The translations under genes and the position numbers were made by a program. The notes below the pieces were generated by a model, which made no database searches, had not been told where the DNA came from, and saw only the letters and a list, made by a program, of their open reading frames with translations. A stretch of DNA of 64,000 nt from an uncultured Porphyromonadaceae bacterium (GTDB lineage Bacteria > Bacteroidota > Bacteroidia > Bacteroidales > Muribaculaceae), in the NCBI GenBank assembly GCA_937989585.1, contig CALKRW010000021.1:1-64000 (forward strand), read 5' to 3'. Below are positions 51,394 through 60,053 of this stretch, piece by piece. How positions within the stretch are numbered: the first letter of the stretch is position 1; the number at the start of each line of letters is the position of its first letter.

Positions 51394-53484
51394 TTAGCGG
51401 CGACGCTGTCCGGCACGCTGTTTGGCCTGCTCGCGCATCATTGCCTCCTGTTTCTTCTGGGCAGCCTCGAGACGTGCCATGAAACCCGATTTCTTTTTAG
51501 GTTTCTTTGCGTTGGCCGCCATCTGGGCGCGCACCTTATCCTCGTCGACTACACGACGGAAGATATAGGTCTGGATGATTGTGATCAGCAGCGACAGGAA
51601 GTAGTAGTAACTCAGGCCCGAAGCATAGTCGTTGAAAAAGAAGAGGAACATCACGGGCATGAGGTACATCATCCACTTCATGCCGGGCATTGACGAGCCT
51701 CCGGGCTGGTTCTGCATGTTTATGCGTGTGTATATGACGTTGACTACAGTCATCAACAGACAGAATAGAGAGACATGGTTGCCGTAGAAGGGTATCGTGA
51801 ACGGCAGGGTGAAGATGGTGTCAGGAGCCGAAAGGTCGTGTGCCCAGAGGAACGACTGCCCGCGCAGTTCGATTGCCGAGGGGAAGAACCAGAACATGGC
51901 GATGAGCACAGGCATCTGCAGAAGCATGGGAAGACAGCCGGAGAAAGGCGATGCGCCGGCCTTCGAGTAGAGTTTCATTGTCTCCTGCTGACGCTTCATG
52001 GCGTTCTCGTTGCCGGGATATTTCTCGTTGATTTCCTTGATTTCCGGCTGTAGCACGCGCATGCGCGCCTGCGACATGTAACTCTTGTACGTGAAGGGGA
52101 AGATTATTATCTTGATGAAGATTGTCAGCAGCAGGATGATGATACCGTAGTTGCCGATAGGCTCGAGCAGGTTGAACACGGGCACGATCACCCATGTGTT
52201 GATCCAGCGGAATATGCCCCAGCCGAGAGGGATGAGCCGTGTCAGTTCGAGGTCACTGTCAGGCGACACCTTGTCATCGAGCGACGAGAGAATCGAGTAT
52301 TCGTTGGGGCCGAAGTAGAAGTCGAAGCCGGGACCGTTTGCCGCGGACGAGTTGTAGTCGATCTGGGCGCTCATGGACATGTCCTTGAGATAGTCGGGAG
52401 AATCCTTCAGGTCCTTGCTCACGAGTTTGGGGTTGGCGAAGTTGCCGCGGGCTATGATTACCGACGAGAAGAACTGGTTCTTGAAGGCAACCCACTTTAC
52501 ATTGCCCTTCACGTCTTCCTCGTCGTCACTGTTGGCGTCAAGGTCGTCGGGGGATTCGTCAATAAGTTTATAATAGACGGCGGATTTCTGTTGCTCGAAG
52601 GTGCGGCCCTTCTCGTTGCGGGCCATTTTCAGTCGCCAGTCGAAGGTGATGTTTCGGCGCGTGGAGGGCACGACGCTTGAGAAGTTGGACTGGACGATAT
52701 CCATCTTGACGATGTACTCGCCGGGCACGACCGTATACTTTATTCCAAACCATGTGCCGGTCTTGGGGTCGACGGTGCATTTCATCAGCACGGTGTTCCT
52801 GTCGGGCTGCTCAAGATCGAAGACCAGGTCCTGGGTCCTGATGCGGTTCTTGTCTGTCTGTAACGTGAAGCCGTATTCGGCGGTGTTCCTGTTGAACATG
52901 CATATGTCGGTAGGCGTCTCTGTGGTCTCGGTCTTGTAGTCGTTGAGGACAACCTGGGAGATACGGCCTCCGTCACTGTTGAACGTGACTTTCATCTTGC
53001 CGTTGTCGACAGTCACGGTCTTGCCTACACGCCCTGTCTTATAGACGGCGAGAGGCCCGAGGTTGCGCACGTTCTCAAGATGAACATTGATGGCGCCGAT
53101 GGCGTTCGCACGTTCTCCGTCACTCATCACAGCGGTGTCATTGCTGAAGATAGCAGCCACATCATAGGCCTTCGTGCCTACGGTCACTGTACCCGAAAGA
53201 TTGCTCAGCGAGTCGGCGCTGAGTTCGAGTCCGTTCTCGCTCAGGTGTTTCACTCCGCCGTCCATGGCAATGCCTTTGGCAGCGACAAGGTCGTTCAGAG
53301 ACTTGCGAAGTTCGACGGCAGGGTCAGCGCCGGGGGCGCTGGCGGAAGCGGCGGCTTCTTTTTTATTATCAGCCGCCTGTTCTGTCTGCTGTTGTACCTG
53401 CTGTTCGGCATCGCGGTTGCAGTACATGAAACCGAATAGGATGAGGCCCATCAGTAGGAGGCCCGTAAGAGTGTTTTTGTCCAT
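51394..53484 (-). CDS. yidC: Membrane protein insertase YidC
   Basis: The 696-residue protein starts with a membrane segment (MDKNTLTGLLLMGLILFGF). A large periplasmic domain follows (about 80-420), then the conserved C-terminal core of five membrane segments, including LLLTIFIKIIIFPFTYKSY and GCLPMLLQMPVLIAMFWFF. The C-terminal tail is long and strongly basic (QKKQEAMMREQAKQRAGQRRR), suited to ribosome binding. YidC inserts inner-membrane proteins alone or with Sec. It lies about 105 bases after pyrG, in the same direction. Confidence 0.97.
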   Translation of the reverse strand: MDKNTLTGLLLMGLILFGFMYCNRDAEQQVQQQTEQAADNKKEAAASASAPGADPAVELRKSLNDLVAAKGIAMDGGVKHLSENGLELSADSLSNLSGTVTVGTKAYDVAAIFSNDTAVMSDGERANAIGAINVHLENVRNLGPLAVYKTGRVGKTVTVDNGKMKVTFNSDGGRISQVVLNDYKTETTETPTDICMFNRNTAEYGFTLQTDKNRIRTQDLVFDLEQPDRNTVLMKCTVDPKTGTWFGIKYTVVPGEYIVKMDIVQSNFSSVVPSTRRNITFDWRLKMARNEKGRTFEQQKSAVYYKLIDESPDDLDANSDDEEDVKGNVKWVAFKNQFFSSVIIARGNFANPKLVSKDLKDSPDYLKDMSMSAQIDYNSSAANGPGFDFYFGPNEYSILSSLDDKVSPDSDLELTRLIPLGWGIFRWINTWVIVPVFNLLEPIGNYGIIILLLTIFIKIIIFPFTYKSYMSQARMRVLQPEIKEINEKYPGNENAMKRQQETMKLYSKAGASPFSGCLPMLLQMPVLIAMFWFFPSAIELRGQSFLWAHDLSAPDTIFTLPFTIPFYGNHVSLFCLLMTVVNVIYTRINMQNQPGGSSMPGMKWMMYLMPVMFLFFFNDYASGLSYYYFLSLLITIIQTYIFRRVVDEDKVRAQMAANAKKPKKKSGFMARLEAAQKKQEAMMREQAKQRAGQRRR

Positions 53485-53589
53485 TTATCTGTTTTTACGT
53501 TTTTGGCGTTTTACTTCGGGGAGGGATATTTGTCTTACCTATTTAATAATGATATCAGTCTTTGGCACCGGTAGCGGACATGTTTTCCG

Positions 53590-55221
53590 TCATTCGTGCG
53601 CGGAAGCGCCCCGGCGTTCGTTACCGTATTCTATGGCCGCACGGACAAACGACAGAAAGATTGGGTTGGGGTGAAGCACCGTAGACGAGTATTCCGGGTG
53701 ATACTGGGTTCCGATGTACCAGCGCCTGGACGGAATCTCGACCACCTCGGCAAGATGAATCTGGGGATTCTCGCCTACACATTCCATGCCCGCCTCAGCG
53801 AAGCGCGTGCGATAGGCGTCGTTAAACTCGAAGCGGTGACGGTGGCGCTCGCTGATTTCAGTATTGCCGTATGCCTCGGCCACCTTCGATCCCTTGCGCA
53901 ACACGCAGTCGTAGGCTCCCAGACGCATCGTGCCGCCCTTGGCGGTTATCGACTTCTGTTCCTCCATGAGGTCTATTACATTGTCGGGCGTACTGGGATT
54001 GAACTCTGTGGAATTTGCCTCATGCAGCCCAAGGACGTTCCTGGCGAACTCAATGACCATGCACTGCATGCCGAGACATATGCCGAACGTGGGGACATCA
54101 TGCTCGCGACACCAGCGCAGGGCGATGAACTTGCCCTCGATGCCACGCTGGCCGAAGCCGGGGGCCACTATCACGCCGTCCATGTCCTTCAGCAGTTCGT
54201 GGACATTCGCTTCGGTGACTTTCTCCGAGTGGATGCTGACGAGGCGCAGTCTGCGGTCATTGTATGTGGCGGCCTGGAACAGGGCCTCGTCAATCGACTT
54301 ATAGGCGTCCTGAAGTTCGACGTATTTTCCGACAAGGCCGATGGTGACAGTCTCGGTGGCTGATTCCATACGGTGCAGGAAATCCATCCACGGCTTCATA
54401 TGTGGCTCGCTGTCAAGCGGTTCGCCGGTTTTCTCCAGGACTATGCGGTCGAGTCCCTGCTCATGCATTGTCACCGGCACGCGGTATATCGACGGCTGGT
54501 CGGGACTCTGAATGACAGCATCCGGAGAAACGTTGCAGAACAGCGCTATCTTGCGCCGCATGGCCTGGTCGATGTGGTGTTCGGTACGCAGGACGAGTAT
54601 GTCGGGCTGAATTCCGAGTTCCTGCAGTTTCTTCACAGAGTGCTGCGTGGGCTTGGTCTTGAGTTCCTTGGCGGCGGCGATGTATGGCACATAGGTGAGA
54701 TGGATGCACAGCGAGTCACGGCCGAGTTCCCAGCGCAACTGACGCACGGCCTCCAGGAATGGCAGCGACTCGATATCGCCGACGACTCCGCCGATTTCAG
54801 TAATCACAAAATCGTATTCGCCCGTACGTCCCAGCGCCATGACGCTGCGCTTGATTTCGTCTGTTATGTGTGGCACTATCTGCACTGTCTTGCCCAGATA
54901 CTCGCCCTGGCGTTCCTTGTTTATGACGCTTTGATAGATTCGTCCGGTGGTCACATTGTTTGCACGCGACGTACGGATATCGGTGAAACGTTCGTAGTGT
55001 CCCAGGTCGAGGTCAGCCTCATGGCCGTCTGCCGTAACGTAGCACTCGCCGTGCTCGTACGGATTGAGCGTTCCGGGATCGATGTTTATGTACGGGTCGA
55101 ATTTCTGAATGGTGACCCTGAAGCCTCGGGCCTTGAGCAGGCACGCGAGCGATGACGAGATGATACCCTTACCTAATGAGGACACTACGCCTCCGGTTAC
55201 GAAAATGTACTTGGTATTCAC
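53590..55221 (-). CDS. pyrG: CTP synthase
   Basis: A GTG start at 55221 gives 543 residues beginning (M)NTKYIFVTGGVVSSLGKG, the universal PyrG N-terminus; a longer frame to 55290 starts well upstream of any homology. The synthetase domain is followed by a glutaminase domain with the nucleophile region GICLGMQCMVIEF and the His-Glu pair near YHPEYSS. It makes CTP from UTP using glutamine and ATP. A -7 box on the minus strand is at 55312-55304, leaving a leader of roughly 75 bases. Confidence 0.97.
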   Translation of the reverse strand: MNTKYIFVTGGVVSSLGKGIISSSLACLLKARGFRVTIQKFDPYINIDPGTLNPYEHGECYVTADGHEADLDLGHYERFTDIRTSRANNVTTGRIYQSVINKERQGEYLGKTVQIVPHITDEIKRSVMALGRTGEYDFVITEIGGVVGDIESLPFLEAVRQLRWELGRDSLCIHLTYVPYIAAAKELKTKPTQHSVKKLQELGIQPDILVLRTEHHIDQAMRRKIALFCNVSPDAVIQSPDQPSIYRVPVTMHEQGLDRIVLEKTGEPLDSEPHMKPWMDFLHRMESATETVTIGLVGKYVELQDAYKSIDEALFQAATYNDRRLRLVSIHSEKVTEANVHELLKDMDGVIVAPGFGQRGIEGKFIALRWCREHDVPTFGICLGMQCMVIEFARNVLGLHEANSTEFNPSTPDNVIDLMEEQKSITAKGGTMRLGAYDCVLRKGSKVAEAYGNTEISERHRHRFEFNDAYRTRFAEAGMECVGENPQIHLAEVVEIPSRRWYIGTQYHPEYSSTVLHPNPIFLSFVRAAIEYGNERRGASAHE

Positions 55222-55303
55222 AGTTCCAGTTGTTAGACAGTGCAAGTTAATATGAAATGACGGCCCGTGTGTCAGGTGCGTTTCCGCCACACCGAACCAA
55301 GTT

Positions 55304-55312
55304 GCAAAGTTA
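55304..55312 (-). promoter_or_regulatory. pyrG -7 promoter box
   Basis: TAACTTTGC on the minus strand, about 80 bases upstream of the GTG start, matches the -7 consensus. The -33 TTTG is not present at the usual spacing, so strength is uncertain. Confidence 0.5.
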
Positions 55313-55396
55313 GTGCCTTTTTCGCAATTTAAGAAGTTCGCGCGTGAAAATTTCCTAAACTTATTGTTCTGTTGTCTTTTATCGCGATTTTTTTGC

Positions 55397-55405
55397 TAAC
55401 TTTGC
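55397..55405 (+). promoter_or_regulatory. -7 promoter box for the C69 peptidase gene
   Basis: TAACTTTGC on the plus strand, about 78 bases upstream of the ATG at 55483. The upstream region is T-rich (TTTTATCGCGATTTTTTT) without an exact -33 TTTG at 19-20 bases. It diverges from the pyrG box, separated by 84 bases. Confidence 0.5.
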
Positions 55406-55482
55406 GATTTGGTAACCGATCCTGCGCCTTTCGCGAGGCGTCTTCTCCAATCCGTCACTTTTCTAAAAAACCGATTTTTCTT

Positions 55483-57186
55483 ATGATTATCAATATCAAG
55501 ACTGTTTGCGTCCTGGCAGTGTCCGCCGTCATGGCCACGCCTTACGCCGATGCCTGTACTTCGCTTATGGCCACCCACGGGGCGACACGCGACGGGAGTT
55601 CCATGGTGACTTACGCCGCCGACTCGCACGTGCTTTACGGCGAATTATATAACCAGCCGGCCGCCGACCATCCCGCCGGAGCCAAGCGCCCGGTCAAGGA
55701 GTGGGACACCGGCAGGTATCTCGGCGAGATCGACGAGGTGCCCCACACCTACGCCACCATCGGCAACATGAACGAGCACGGCCTGACCATAGCCGAAAGC
55801 ACCTGGGGCGGACGCGCCGAACTCCAGGGCTCAGGCATGATCGACTACGGATCGCTCATCTACATAACCCTGCAGCGTGCAAAGACCGCACGCGAGGCAA
55901 TCTCGGTGATGACCTCGCTTGTCGACAAGTACGGTTACGCCTCGTCGGGCGAGTCGTTCTCCATAGCCGACCCCGGCGAGGTCTGGATCATGGAACTCAT
56001 CGGCAAGGGCAAGGATGACCCCGGCGCCGTATGGGTGGCACGCCGTGTTCCCGACGGATACATCTCGGGCCACGCCAACCACTCGCGCATACACACATTC
56101 CCCCTCAGGGACAAGGAGACACTCTACTCGAGGGACGTCATCAAGTTCGCCCGCAAGATGGGCTACTTCGACGGCCGCGACGAGGACTTTGACTTCTCAC
56201 GCGCCTACGCCGTCTACGACATGGGCGCGCTGCGCGGCTGCGACGCCCGCGTGTGGTCATACTTCAACCGTTTCGCGCCCCAGGGGTCGATGGACGCCCA
56301 CCTGCCATGGGCAATGCGTGGCGAAGGCGAGCCGATGCCACTGTGGGTCGAACCCGCAAAGAAACTCACGGCCCAGGACCTCAAGGACATGATGCGCGAC
56401 CACTTCGACGGCACACCCATGGACATGCACAACGATGTCGGCGCCGGCCCCTTCAAGGTACCCTACCGCTGGCGTCCCATGAGTTTCACCGTCGATTCGG
56501 TAGAGTACACCCACGAGCGCGCGATAGCCACCCAGCAGACCGGCTTCTCTTTCGTGGCCGACATGAACCGCTCGCGCCATGACGCCATGAAGGGCATCCT
56601 CTGGTTCGGAGTCGACGACGCTAACACCTGCGTCTACGTACCCGTATTCAACTCCACTCCCGAGCCTCCCTACGAACTTCGTCCCGGCAACGGCGACATG
56701 CTCACCCTGTCATGGGACGCCATGTTCTGGGTAAACAACTATGTGGCAAACCAGGCATACAACCGCTACAGCAAGATGATTCCCGACATCCGCCGCGTTC
56801 AGTCGGGTCTCGAGACCGCAATGACCGAGGCCGTGGCAAAGGCAGGTGAGGAAGTCGCCTCCATGGACTACGACAGCGCACGCGCACACCTCGCCGGACT
56901 CACCAACCGGTGGACCTCGAAGGCCACAAAGGACTACAAGGCCCTCGGCGACATGCTCCTAGTCAAATATCTCGACGGCAACGTCAAGAGACAGAATCCC
57001 GACGGCACTTTCGCCCGCACTCCCGAAGGCATGGCCGTATCGCCCGAATTCGGCGGCTATGACGACCCCCGTTATTTCGAGAACATCGTCCGCGAGACCG
57101 GCGACCACTTCCGCGTCACCGACTGCTCGAAAGCCGGCGTAAACCCCAAGTCGAAACTGAACAAACCAGCCGTCGCCGGCCACTGA
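55483..57186 (+). CDS. C69 family dipeptidase (secreted Ntn-hydrolase)
   Basis: The start at 55483 gives 567 residues with a signal peptide (MIINIKTVCVLAVSAVMATPYADA), followed immediately by Cys (CTSLMATHGATRDGSSM). In the C69 family this Cys becomes the N-terminal nucleophile after processing. The AADSH segment and a GNMNEHGLTIAESTWGG region are conserved. It hydrolyses dipeptides in the periplasm. A longer frame back to 55372 would run over the promoter. The next gene starts four bases after the stop. Confidence 0.9.
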   Translation: MIINIKTVCVLAVSAVMATPYADACTSLMATHGATRDGSSMVTYAADSHVLYGELYNQPAADHPAGAKRPVKEWDTGRYLGEIDEVPHTYATIGNMNEHGLTIAESTWGGRAELQGSGMIDYGSLIYITLQRAKTAREAISVMTSLVDKYGYASSGESFSIADPGEVWIMELIGKGKDDPGAVWVARRVPDGYISGHANHSRIHTFPLRDKETLYSRDVIKFARKMGYFDGRDEDFDFSRAYAVYDMGALRGCDARVWSYFNRFAPQGSMDAHLPWAMRGEGEPMPLWVEPAKKLTAQDLKDMMRDHFDGTPMDMHNDVGAGPFKVPYRWRPMSFTVDSVEYTHERAIATQQTGFSFVADMNRSRHDAMKGILWFGVDDANTCVYVPVFNSTPEPPYELRPGNGDMLTLSWDAMFWVNNYVANQAYNRYSKMIPDIRRVQSGLETAMTEAVAKAGEEVASMDYDSARAHLAGLTNRWTSKATKDYKALGDMLLVKYLDGNVKRQNPDGTFARTPEGMAVSPEFGGYDDPRYFENIVRETGDHFRVTDCSKAGVNPKSKLNKPAVAGH

Positions 57187-57190
57187 TGAA

Positions 57191-58270
57191 ATGACAGAAA
57201 ACGTTCACGACAACAAGCCTTCCGCCACGAAGCGCATTCTCGGATATCTGCTGAAGTACGGTGTCCCCCTCCTGGTCACCCTGCTGCTATGCGTCCTGCT
57301 GTTCCGCGACGTCGACTTCGACGAGATGGTCGCCATCATCCGCGACCAGTGCAACTTCTGGTGGATAGGACTCGCGCTGGTCATCAGCATATTCTCGCAC
57401 ATCTTCCGGGCCATGCGCTGGCGCATACAGTTGCGCGCCGTAGACGTCGACGCCCCGCTGTTCGCCCTTGTCCTGAGCATCTTCGGCACATATGCAGTCA
57501 ATCTTGTGCTGCCACGCCTGGGCGAGGTCTGGCGCACGGGTTACATTGCGGGGCGCCAGGACGCCCCTTTCTCCAAGGTCTTCGGCTCGATGGTGGCCGA
57601 CCGGCTTGCCGACACGGTGACAGTGCTGCTGCTCACCATCGTGACTTTCTTCCTTGCGGCGGGACAACTCGGCGACTACCTAAGCCAGAACTCCGAAGGC
57701 TATGAGAGGATGCTGAGTTCACTCACCTCGCCATGGCTGTGGGGAGTGATAGCCGCATGTGTCGCATTCGCGTGGTGGTTCCTCGCCCACAAGTCCTCGA
57801 ACAAGGCCGTCCTGAGGATACAGGGATTCTTCAAAGGGCTCTGGGAAGGATTCGCGGCCATCGCCACCATGAAGGGTAAAGGCATGTGGCTCGTCCTCAC
57901 CTTCTGCATATGGGGATGCTATTTCACCCAGCTCTATGTATGCTTCTACGCATTCGGCTTCACCGCCGACATTCTCTCGGAATACGGCATCCTAGCCGCC
58001 CTGGTCACCTTCGTGCTCTCTTCCATATCGATGGGAGTCCCCTCTAACGGAGGCATAGGTCCATGGCAGTGGTCGGTGATCTTCGCGCTCGGGCTCTACG
58101 GCCTCTCCAGAGAACCCGCAACCGCATTCGCCAACCTCGTGATGGGCGCGCAGACCCTCCTCCTGATTGTTCTGGGTGTCTTCACGTTCACCTGCATCGC
58201 CCTGGGCAAGAACCATCGCGGAAACAGTCCCGGCTCACCCGGTACTACGCCCGGCTCCGTCAAAAAATAA
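57191..58270 (+). CDS. Lysylphosphatidylglycerol synthase-type flippase-like membrane protein (UPF0104)
   Basis: The 359-residue protein has about eight membrane segments and the conserved RAMRWRIQLRAV and NLVLPRLGEVWRTGYIAG segments of the MprF flippase-like/UPF0104 family. These move or handle lipids in the membrane. No synthetase domain is fused, so it lacks the aminoacyl transfer half of MprF. It follows the C69 peptidase gene by four bases and precedes an LptE-like gene, so an envelope role fits. Confidence 0.88.
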   Translation: MTENVHDNKPSATKRILGYLLKYGVPLLVTLLLCVLLFRDVDFDEMVAIIRDQCNFWWIGLALVISIFSHIFRAMRWRIQLRAVDVDAPLFALVLSIFGTYAVNLVLPRLGEVWRTGYIAGRQDAPFSKVFGSMVADRLADTVTVLLLTIVTFFLAAGQLGDYLSQNSEGYERMLSSLTSPWLWGVIAACVAFAWWFLAHKSSNKAVLRIQGFFKGLWEGFAAIATMKGKGMWLVLTFCIWGCYFTQLYVCFYAFGFTADILSEYGILAALVTFVLSSISMGVPSNGGIGPWQWSVIFALGLYGLSREPATAFANLVMGAQTLLLIVLGVFTFTCIALGKNHRGNSPGSPGTTPGSVKK

Positions 58271-58277
58271 AACAGTA

Positions 58278-58293
58278 CTCCGGATTTCCGGAG
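58278..58293 (+). other. Short hairpin between the flippase and LptE-like genes
   Basis: CTCCGGA and TCCGGAG form a 7-bp perfect stem with a TT loop in the 50-base gap. It lacks a T run, so it is more likely an RNA-processing or stability element than a terminator. Confidence 0.3.
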
Positions 58294-58320
58294 CGTCATC
58301 GCAAAACAACCCGCCAAGCA

Positions 58321-58833
58321 TTGAAAAAGTTCCTTCTCATACTGATTCTTCTTGTAGGCACGGTATTCCCATCGTGTGTGCCAAACTACACCCTCAACGG
58401 ATCATCCATCGACTACTCCATCTACAAGACCGTATCCGTAGGCGAGTTCCCCATACGCGCCCCGCTCGTATACGCACCGCTCCAGCAGACTTTCGAGAAC
58501 GAACTCCTCGACTACATAGCACGCAACACGCGCCTGCAGGTCGTGGACAACCCTGCCTCCGACCTCCGCATCGAGGGCGAGATAACCGGATACGCCCTGT
58601 CGCCCCAGGCCGTCAGCGAGGACGCGTACGCCACGCAGACCCGACTCACCATCACCGTAAGGGTCAAGTACACCGACACCCGCAAGGAAGGCAACGACGT
58701 CGACCAGTCGTTCAGCGCATACCGACAGTTCGACGCGACCGAACTTCTCGTCGACGTACAGGAACAACTGTGTCAGGAAATATCCCGCGAACTCGTCGAC
58801 CTTATATTCAACGCAACTCTCGGCAACTGGTAA
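58321..58833 (+). CDS. LptE-like outer-membrane assembly lipoprotein
   Basis: A TTG start at 58321 gives 170 residues ((M)KKFLLILILLVGTVFPSC), with lipobox at FPSC near residue 19. No ATG lies in frame between the stop of the upstream gene and the lipobox. The domain pattern (YTLNGSSIDYSIYKTVSVGEF, then FENELLDYIARNTRLQVV, then LRIEGEITGYALSP) matches LptE/RlpB in Bacteroidetes, which plugs LptD for lipopolysaccharide delivery. Neighbours are also envelope genes. Confidence 0.85.
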   Translation: MKKFLLILILLVGTVFPSCVPNYTLNGSSIDYSIYKTVSVGEFPIRAPLVYAPLQQTFENELLDYIARNTRLQVVDNPASDLRIEGEITGYALSPQAVSEDAYATQTRLTITVRVKYTDTRKEGNDVDQSFSAYRQFDATELLVDVQEQLCQEISRELVDLIFNATLGNW

Positions 58834-58850
58834 GCGACCCTGGAAAAACC

Positions 58851-59609
58851 ATGAAAACGATTCCGCAATATTTCATCTACGACGACCTCGTGACACTCCG
58901 CGACCGATACGCCGGCCTGGACACCCAGGCACGCGCGGCACTGAAGTCTCATGTCGCCCTGAACTGCGCCGATCCACGGGCCGCCGCACTGTTCGCCGAC
59001 ATCGCCGGCGACGACTGGGCGCACATCTATCCGCCTCAGGAACGCCCCGAGCCCATCAGCACCAACGACGCCATCCAGACATTCCTCGAGACCTACGGAC
59101 ACGCCTCGCCCGAGGAAGACGCCCTGCTCGAGCGCCTGATCTTCAATCCCACGCCCGACTACACCGGCGTACTCGAGGCCGAGGCTAAGGAATCCCCCTC
59201 CGACTCGCCACACGACCTCACATCCCAGCGCATCGACTCGTTCATCGCCTCTCATCCTGCCGGACCGGTGTCATCACTCCATCACACCGCGGCAGCAGCC
59301 ACGCCCCGGGACAACAGCGTTCCAAGTACGCCTGTCGACGAAACGACGCCGACTCACGGCGAGACAGCCGCTCCGCTTACGCCGGAAAAACCGGAAGCCA
59401 CTGCCGCAAAAAAGGATTCCCACATCGGCCCCGCCCCCTCGTCGCTCAGCGAGTCCCTAGCCAAAATCTACATCAAGCAAGGCAAATACGAGCGCGCCTA
59501 CGAAATAATATCGGACTTAAATTTGAAAAATCCGGAAAAAAGTATTTACTTTGCAGACCAATTGCGCTTCCTGCGCAAACTTATGCTCCTTTCCAGTCAG
59601 AAAAAATAA
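58851..59609 (+). CDS. Hypothetical protein with a disordered linker and helical tail
   Basis: The start at 58851 gives 252 residues (MKTIPQYFIYDDLVTL); a much longer frame from 58167 overlaps the flippase and LptE-like genes. The N-terminal 100 residues look folded and helical. A Pro/Thr/Ala/Ser-rich linker spans about 110-190. A helix-turn-helix pattern at the end (LSESLAKIYIKQGKYERAYEIISDLNL) looks like one TPR repeat. No signal peptide is seen. It lies between the LptE-like gene and secG, so a chaperone or scaffold role is possible. Confidence 0.65.
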   Translation: MKTIPQYFIYDDLVTLRDRYAGLDTQARAALKSHVALNCADPRAAALFADIAGDDWAHIYPPQERPEPISTNDAIQTFLETYGHASPEEDALLERLIFNPTPDYTGVLEAEAKESPSDSPHDLTSQRIDSFIASHPAGPVSSLHHTAAAATPRDNSVPSTPVDETTPTHGETAAPLTPEKPEATAAKKDSHIGPAPSSLSESLAKIYIKQGKYERAYEIISDLNLKNPEKSIYFADQLRFLRKLMLLSSQKK

Positions 59610-59636
59610 AAAATTCAATACATACACAAACTAATC

Positions 59637-59969
59637 ATGTACATAGTTTTCATAGTCCTCACAATCATAGTCGCAGTGCTCCTCATCGGCATTGTCTTGA
59701 TTCAGAAATCCAAAGGCGGCGGCCTTTCCTCCCAGTTCGGTGGCGGCAACCAGGTTCTCGGCGTCCGCGGAACCAACACATTCCTTGAGAAGGCCACATG
59801 GACTCTGGCCGCACTCATCCTCGTTTTCTCCGTCTGCTCGGCCTACACCCTGCCAAAGAACGGCACCCAGACACGCACCAAGGTCGAGAACACAGCCCAG
59901 CAGGCACAGCAGAACAACGGCACAAACGCCTTCCCCCAGGGCGAGAACCAGCAGGCTCCCGCCAAGTAA
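59637..59969 (+). CDS. secG: Preprotein translocase subunit SecG
   Basis: The 110-residue protein has two membrane segments separated by the SecG loop. The pattern IVLIQKSKGGGLSSQFGGGNQVLGVRGTNTFLEK is characteristic. The C-terminal third is a Gln/Asn/Ala-rich tail. SecG assists SecYE during protein export. Paired hairpins follow at 59975-60034. Confidence 0.95.
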   Translation: MYIVFIVLTIIVAVLLIGIVLIQKSKGGGLSSQFGGGNQVLGVRGTNTFLEKATWTLAALILVFSVCSAYTLPKNGTQTRTKVENTAQQAQQNNGTNAFPQGENQQAPAK

Positions 59970-59974
59970 TCACG

Positions 59975-60034
59975 ACTCCCGCAGGAGTCACGTCAGGCCA
60001 ACTCGCAAGGCCAATAGACTTCGGCCTATTGGCC
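59975..60034 (+). terminator. Two hairpins after secG
   Basis: GACTCC-CGCA-GGAGTC (59975-59990) is followed by GGCCAATAG ... CTATTGGCC (60009-60034, 9-bp stem, 8-base loop). The sequence after them is ATTGATTGTAT, with a few T residues. They probably end or slow transcription before the U32 gene. Confidence 0.5.
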
Positions 60035-60053
60035 ATTGATTGTATATGACAGC

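Noticed and set aside
55222..55290. N-terminal extension of pyrG
   Set aside because: PyrG homology begins at the GTG at 55221; the extra residues are not protein-like, and the leader there is consistent with the -7 box at 55304.
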